A DNA stretch of 64,000 bases. Origin: G963664835 sp965220775. Lineage in GTDB: Bacteria > Chloroflexota > UBA6077 > FW602-bin22 > JBCLEL01. The notes beneath the pieces were generated by a model, which had not been told where the DNA came from, did not search any database, and worked only from the letters and a program-made list of their open reading frames with translations. Below, one piece after another: positions 60,551 to 64,000 of this stretch (the stretch's first letter is position 1; each line of letters opens with the position of its first letter). Both the position numbers and the translations under genes were made by a program. The DNA lies in NCBI GenBank assembly GCA_965220775.1, contig OZ244845.1, positions 2,418,001 to 2,482,000 of the forward strand, read 5' to 3'.

Positions 60551-61759
60551 ATGGCAAAGCAAAAGTTCGAGCGGACGAAACCGCACATCAACGTTGGCAC
60601 TATCGGTCACATCGACCACGGCAAGACCACTTTGACATCCGCCATTACCAAGACTCTCGGCCTTGGCGGCAGCGGCTCCGTCGAGTTCCGCTCCTTCGAT
60701 AGCATCGATAACGCACCCGAGGAGCGCACCCGCGGTATCACCATCGCTATCGCTCACGTCGAGTACGAGACCGACAACCGCCACTACGCTCACGTGGACT
60801 GCCCCGGCCACGCCGACTACATCAAGAACATGATCACCGGCGCCGCCCAGATGGACGGCGCCATCCTGGTCGTCGCCGCTCCCGACGGCCCTATGCCTCA
60901 GACCCGCGAGCACATCCTGCTGGCCCGCCAGGTGGAAGTCCCCTCGATGGTCGTCTTCCTCAACAAGGTGGATATGATGGACGATCCGGAGCTGCTGGAG
61001 CTTGTAGAGCTCGAGCTTCGCGAGCTCCTATCCAAGTACAACTTCCCCGGCGACGACATTCCGATCGTCAGAGGTTCCGCTCTAGCTGCGCTGGAGTCCT
61101 CCTCCTCCGATCCGAATTCTCCGGAGTACGAGTGCATCCTCGAGCTGATGGAGGCGGTGGACAGCTTCATCCCGACGCCGGAGAGGTCCATGGATCAGCC
61201 CTTCCTGATGCCGATCGAGGACGTGTTCGGCATCAAGGGTCGAGGCACCGTCGTTACCGGCCGGATCGAGCGAGGTACGATCAAGGTGGGCGAGGAAGTA
61301 CAGATCATCGGGATGGAACGCGAGACTCGCAGCGTCGTCGTCACCGGCGTCGAGATGTTCCGCAAGACGCTCGACGACGGGCAGGCCGGCGACAACGTGG
61401 GCTGCCTACTGAGAGGTATCGAGCGGGCGGAGGTCGAGCGCGGACAGGTACTGGCAAAGCCCAACTCGATAACTCCGCACCTGACGTTCAACGCCGAGGT
61501 CTACGTTCTGAGCAAAGAGGAAGGCGGGCGACACACCCCGTTCTTCACCGGCTACAGACCGCAGTTCTACTTCAGAACAACCGACGTCACCGGCTCGGTC
61601 AACCTGGCCGAGGGGGTCGAGATGGTGATGCCGGGAGACAACACCCAGATGAGGATCGAGCTGATCGTTCCGATTGCTATGGAGGAGGGCCTGCGCTTCG
61701 CAATCCGCGAGGGAGGCCGTACCGTCGGCGCCGGCGTAGTAACCAATATAATTACTTAG
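60551..61759 (+). CDS. tuf: Elongation factor Tu
   Basis: GTPase of 402 residues that brings aminoacyl-tRNA to the ribosome. G1 GHIDHGKTTL, switch region EERTRGITIAIAHVEY, G3 DCPGHADY, G4 NKVDMMDD, G5 SAL, then domains II and III (GRGTVVTGRIERGTIKVGEE, TGYRPQFYFRTTDVTG) and VGAGVVTNI at the end. AGGAGG precedes ATG 60551. Codons are strongly biased to C at the third position early on, as for highly expressed genes. Order tRNA-tuf-rpmG is ancestral. Confidence 0.98.
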   Translation: MAKQKFERTKPHINVGTIGHIDHGKTTLTSAITKTLGLGGSGSVEFRSFDSIDNAPEERTRGITIAIAHVEYETDNRHYAHVDCPGHADYIKNMITGAAQMDGAILVVAAPDGPMPQTREHILLARQVEVPSMVVFLNKVDMMDDPELLELVELELRELLSKYNFPGDDIPIVRGSALAALESSSSDPNSPEYECILELMEAVDSFIPTPERSMDQPFLMPIEDVFGIKGRGTVVTGRIERGTIKVGEEVQIIGMERETRSVVVTGVEMFRKTLDDGQAGDNVGCLLRGIERAEVERGQVLAKPNSITPHLTFNAEVYVLSKEEGGRHTPFFTGYRPQFYFRTTDVTGSVNLAEGVEMVMPGDNTQMRIELIVPIAMEEGLRFAIREGGRTVGAGVVTNIIT

Positions 61760-61830
61760 TGGTCCGACGTACCGCAGACCGGCTCTGCCGGCTGGCGAAA
61801 GGACCGAATGGCGCCTGATGGAGGGCTCAA

Positions 61831-61998
61831 ATGGCTAGGAAGAGCGACGCCCGCATGGTCATCACGTTGGCCTGTACGGTATGCCGCGAGCGCAACTATA
61901 CGACAGAGAAGAACCGAAGAAACGATCCAGATCGGATCGCACTGAACAAATACTGCCGGCGTTGCCGTAAACACGCGGTCCATCGCGAAGTTCGTTAA
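61831..61998 (+). CDS. rpmG: Ribosomal protein L33 (zinc-binding form)
   Basis: 55 residues: MARKSDARMVITLACTVCRE, then NYTTEKNRRNDPDRIALNKY, CRRCRKHAVHREVR. Two CxxC pairs (CTVC, CRRC) make the zinc ribbon. GGAGGG lies eight bases before ATG 61831. It follows tuf by 71 bases, as in many bacteria. secE and nusG, the usual next genes, are absent here. Confidence 0.96.
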   Translation: MARKSDARMVITLACTVCRERNYTTEKNRRNDPDRIALNKYCRRCRKHAVHREVR

Positions 61999-62036
61999 AC
62001 GGTAGTGCGGTCATCACCTGATGTAAATCTCTAATG

Positions 62037-62052
62037 CCAGCGCGCGCGCTGG
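62037..62052 (+). terminator. Weak terminator-like palindrome after rpmG
   Basis: CCAGCGCGCGCGCTGG is a perfect 16-base palindrome followed by TTTGCT. It could end the tuf-rpmG transcript, but the T-run is poor. Confidence 0.4.
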
Positions 62053-62070
62053 TTTGCTAGACTTCAATCC

Positions 62071-63057
62071 GTGAGCGATTTCCCATTTGAGCTTGTCGAC
62101 TTAGTCATTGTTGGGCTAGTCGTGGTTGCGGCTCTCACTGGATGGAGACTCGGATCTATAGGCGGTCTGGTCGACGCGATCGGCCTCCTCGCGGCAATCG
62201 GCCTTTCCACCCGGTTCTCAGCCCAACTCACGATAACGGCCGGCGAAACGATACCGATATCGCCCCCTCTGCTTCGACCGGTGGCCACCCTTGCCATCAT
62301 CGTGGTGGGCTTCATCGCCGCCGGAATGGTCGCGCGGATCTTCGGCGAGATCTCAAGAGCAATCCTTCCGCCGGACACGTTCGCCGGGACGATGAACTCA
62401 TTGATCGGAGCGATAATGGGCGGATTGAAAGCCTCCATGCTCGTAGGGTTCGTCCTGCAGATTGGAACACCGCTCCTTCCTCAAGATTCAAATCTCTATC
62501 ACCAAATCGACCGGTCCAGGCTCAGCGCATCGGTCATTTCCCTTTCGCAGCGCGTACAGCCTATTATCCGAAACTCGATCGAACCGATCTTCTCTGGTGA
62601 GGCACTAGTGGAGCCGAGCGCCGAGTTCGCCGAAGGTCAGCGTTTGCCCATACCGGAGCCGATTCCCCTATTCGCATCGCCAGAGTCGGAAGAGAGAATG
62701 CTGCAACTCATCAACGAAGAGCGGCGGGAAGCCGGCCTGCCGGCACTGGTGATGAGTCCCCTGGCCCGGGAAGTTGCCCAGCAACACAGCAACGAAATGT
62801 TCCGATTGGGCTACCTCTCTCATACCGACAAGAGCGGCAAATCTCCGCCCGAAAGGCTGCGAGAAGTCGGCATTAGCTTCACGTCGGCGAGTGAAAACGT
62901 TGCATTTGCCCCATCGGTGGATTCGGCTTTTAGGGCGCTTCTCGACAACACGAATCAGAGGCGAAACATCCTATCGGACCAGTTTCGCCGGATCGGAATC
63001 GGTATATACGATGGCGGAATCTGGGGCATAATGGTAACGCAAGATTTCACCGACTAA
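62071..63057 (+). CDS. CvpA-type membrane protein fused to a CAP/SCP domain
   Basis: 328 residues from GTG 62071. Residues 1-135 have three or four membrane spans with the CvpA pattern (LVIVGLVVVAALTGWRLGSI, NSLIGAIMGGLKASMLVGF). Residues 205-328 are a CAP/SCP (PR-1) domain: LINEERREAGLPALVMSPLA, QQHSNEMFRLGYLSHTDKSG, SENVAFAP, HRRNIL-like NQRRNILSDQFRRIGIGIYD. The CAP part should face outward. CvpA relatives act in colicin production or envelope integrity. Order with selD is 50 bases apart. Confidence 0.88.
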   Translation: MSDFPFELVDLVIVGLVVVAALTGWRLGSIGGLVDAIGLLAAIGLSTRFSAQLTITAGETIPISPPLLRPVATLAIIVVGFIAAGMVARIFGEISRAILPPDTFAGTMNSLIGAIMGGLKASMLVGFVLQIGTPLLPQDSNLYHQIDRSRLSASVISLSQRVQPIIRNSIEPIFSGEALVEPSAEFAEGQRLPIPEPIPLFASPESEERMLQLINEERREAGLPALVMSPLAREVAQQHSNEMFRLGYLSHTDKSGKSPPERLREVGISFTSASENVAFAPSVDSAFRALLDNTNQRRNILSDQFRRIGIGIYDGGIWGIMVTQDFTD

Positions 63058-63106
63058 TGGCTCCGATTCGACATAAGGCACCACAACGGCAAACGAGGAA
63101 TCCGCA

Positions 63107-64000
63107 TTGACATCGCACGAGATCGTACGACTCACGAGTTTAAGCCACGGCGCCGGCTGAGCCTGCAAGCTGGGTCCGTCGGACCTGGCGCAGGTCCTGC
63201 GTCATCTACCACCAGTCTTCGATCCGAACGTGTTGGTGGGCGCCGGCACGTTCGACGACGCCGGCGTATATAAGCTTTCGGACGACCAGGCGCTCGTGGC
63301 GACGGTGGACTATTTCACGCCGGTGGTGGACGATCCTTATTCGTTCGGACAGATCGCAGTCGCAAACTCACTAAGCGACGTGTACGCGATGGGGGCGCGT
63401 CCGATCTTCGGATTGAACATTGCCGGCTTTCCAAGAGATACTCTGCCGCTCGATGTCCTGGGCGAAATCATGCGGGGAGGCTCCGACAAAGCCGAAGAGG
63501 CCGAAATATCGATCATCGGCGGACATACGATTGACGATCAGGAGCCCAAGTATGGAATGATGGCGCTGGGACTGATCCGACCGGACGCGATCGTAACCAA
63601 CATTGGCGCCAGGCCCGGCGACAAGCTGGTCCTGACGAAACCCCTGGGAAGCGGGATCATCTCGACCGCGATAAAGCGCCGCGTGGCCCAGCCCGACATT
63701 ATAGACCGCGCGGTGCGGGTTATGGCGACGCTAAACCGGGACGCGAGCAAGGCGATGACTTCCATCGGCGTAAACGCCGGCACCGACGTTACAGGATTCG
63801 GGCTTCTCGGCCATCTGAAATCAATGCTCGCAAATCAGGAGGTCGGCGCCAGGTTGCAGGCCGGCTCGATCCCAGTGATGGAGGAAGTTCGCGAGCTTGC
63901 CCAGGACGGACTGATACCGGGGGGAACCCGGCGTAACTACGCTCACGTTCAGGCCTCAGTCGACTGGCCGGCGGACATGGAGGACTGGGAGCGGCTCATG
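63107..64000 (+). CDS. selD: Selenide, water dikinase with in-frame TGA (selenocysteine), 3' end beyond window
   Basis: Makes selenophosphate from selenide and ATP, the selenium donor for selenocysteine. From TTG 63107 (GAGGA seven bases upstream): EIVRLTSLSHGAG, TGA at 63158-63160, ACKLGPSDLAQVLRHLPPVF, then VGAGTFDDAGVYKLSDDQAL, ATVDYFTPVVDDPYSFGQIA, NSLSDVYAMGARPI, GGHTIDDQEPKYGM and TDVTGFGLLGHL. Family members carry Cys or Sec at exactly the TGA place (GAG-C/U-xCK). Downstream of it the frame stays open to the window edge, about 280 residues, so TGA is decoded, not a true stop. Confidence 0.95.
63162..63194 (+). promoter_or_regulatory. Bacterial SECIS element in selD
   Basis: CCTGC (63162-63166) pairs with GCAGG (63190-63194); two unpaired A; GCTGGGTCC (63169-63177) pairs with GGACCTGGC (63181-63189) including two G-U pairs; loop GTC (63178-63180). 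The loop G is 18 bases after the TGA, inside the distance known for bacterial SECIS loops. Confidence 0.75.

Noticed and set aside
62037..62052. Strong terminator after rpmG
   Set aside because: Palindrome is perfect but the T-run is too short to be confident; kept only as a weak feature.

Overview
The window reads as a chromosomal segment of an uncultured, moderately GC-rich bacterium. The mix of gene families points to a Chloroflexota lineage of the SAR202/Dehalococcoidia kind: CaiB-type CoA transferase, LLM-class flavin oxidoreductase, acyl-CoA dehydrogenase, FAD-linked oxidase, sarcosine-oxidase-like enzyme, slipin/NfeD, and a Gfo/Idh/MocA oxidoreductase fused to the purine operon. This assignment is inferred from gene content only; no rRNA gene is present. 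Intergenic DNA is full of palindromic interspersed repeats, and GCCGGC/GGCCGG words are strikingly common.

Layout. 1-7.9 kb (minus): division and cell-wall cluster rsmH-ftsL-ftsI-murF-mraY-murD-ftsW, without murE in its usual slot. 8.0-10.0 kb (plus): CaiB-type CoA transferase and an alpha/beta hydrolase. 10.7-11.5 kb: an IS1595-type transposase remnant joined to a decayed paralogue of that hydrolase. 11.6-20.5 kb (minus): Zn/TerB-like protein, LLM oxidoreductase, FAD oxidase, acyl-CoA dehydrogenase, slipin, NfeD, hisS. 20.5-28.4 kb: repeats around a defence-like island (large N6-adenine DNA methylase, unknown protein, PIN-like protein, DUF2188, Panacea/SocA-like antitoxin). 28.5-31.9 kb (plus): hisD, hisC, hisB. 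32.9-41 kb (minus): nucleotide genes purS, purC, purB, fmdB-like, purD, guaA and a NYN-LOTUS RNA-binding protein.

41-54.2 kb is accessory DNA. It holds a sarcosine-oxidase-like enzyme; a sterol C-24 methyltransferase homologue with all four family signatures, which is rare in bacteria; a PD-(D/E)XK nuclease; a tight three-gene operon of SF1 helicase, DarT-like ADP-ribosyltransferase and DraG-type ADP-ribosylglycohydrolase; an aspartic-protease gene pair; a RelE/HigA toxin-antitoxin operon whose toxin gene is split by a 414-bp element with an exact 8-bp target duplication; and hicAB between two copies of an alcohol dehydrogenase start region.

54.5-64 kb returns to core genes: zinc alcohol dehydrogenase, an IS4-like insertion sequence lodged inside a palindromic repeat, purM plus Gfo/Idh/MocA oxidoreductase, a HEPN-type gene, tRNA-Tyr, tuf, rpmG (L33), a CvpA-CAP fusion protein, and the start of selD. 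The selD gene has an in-frame TGA at the catalytic position followed by a strong SECIS-like stem-loop, so this organism very probably makes selenoproteins.

Best candidates for something undescribed: the helicase-DarT-DraG operon, the bacterial sterol methyltransferase, the GTAA-ended miniature elements that break open reading frames, and two arrays of a roughly 60-bp A5-N4-T5 palindromic repeat.
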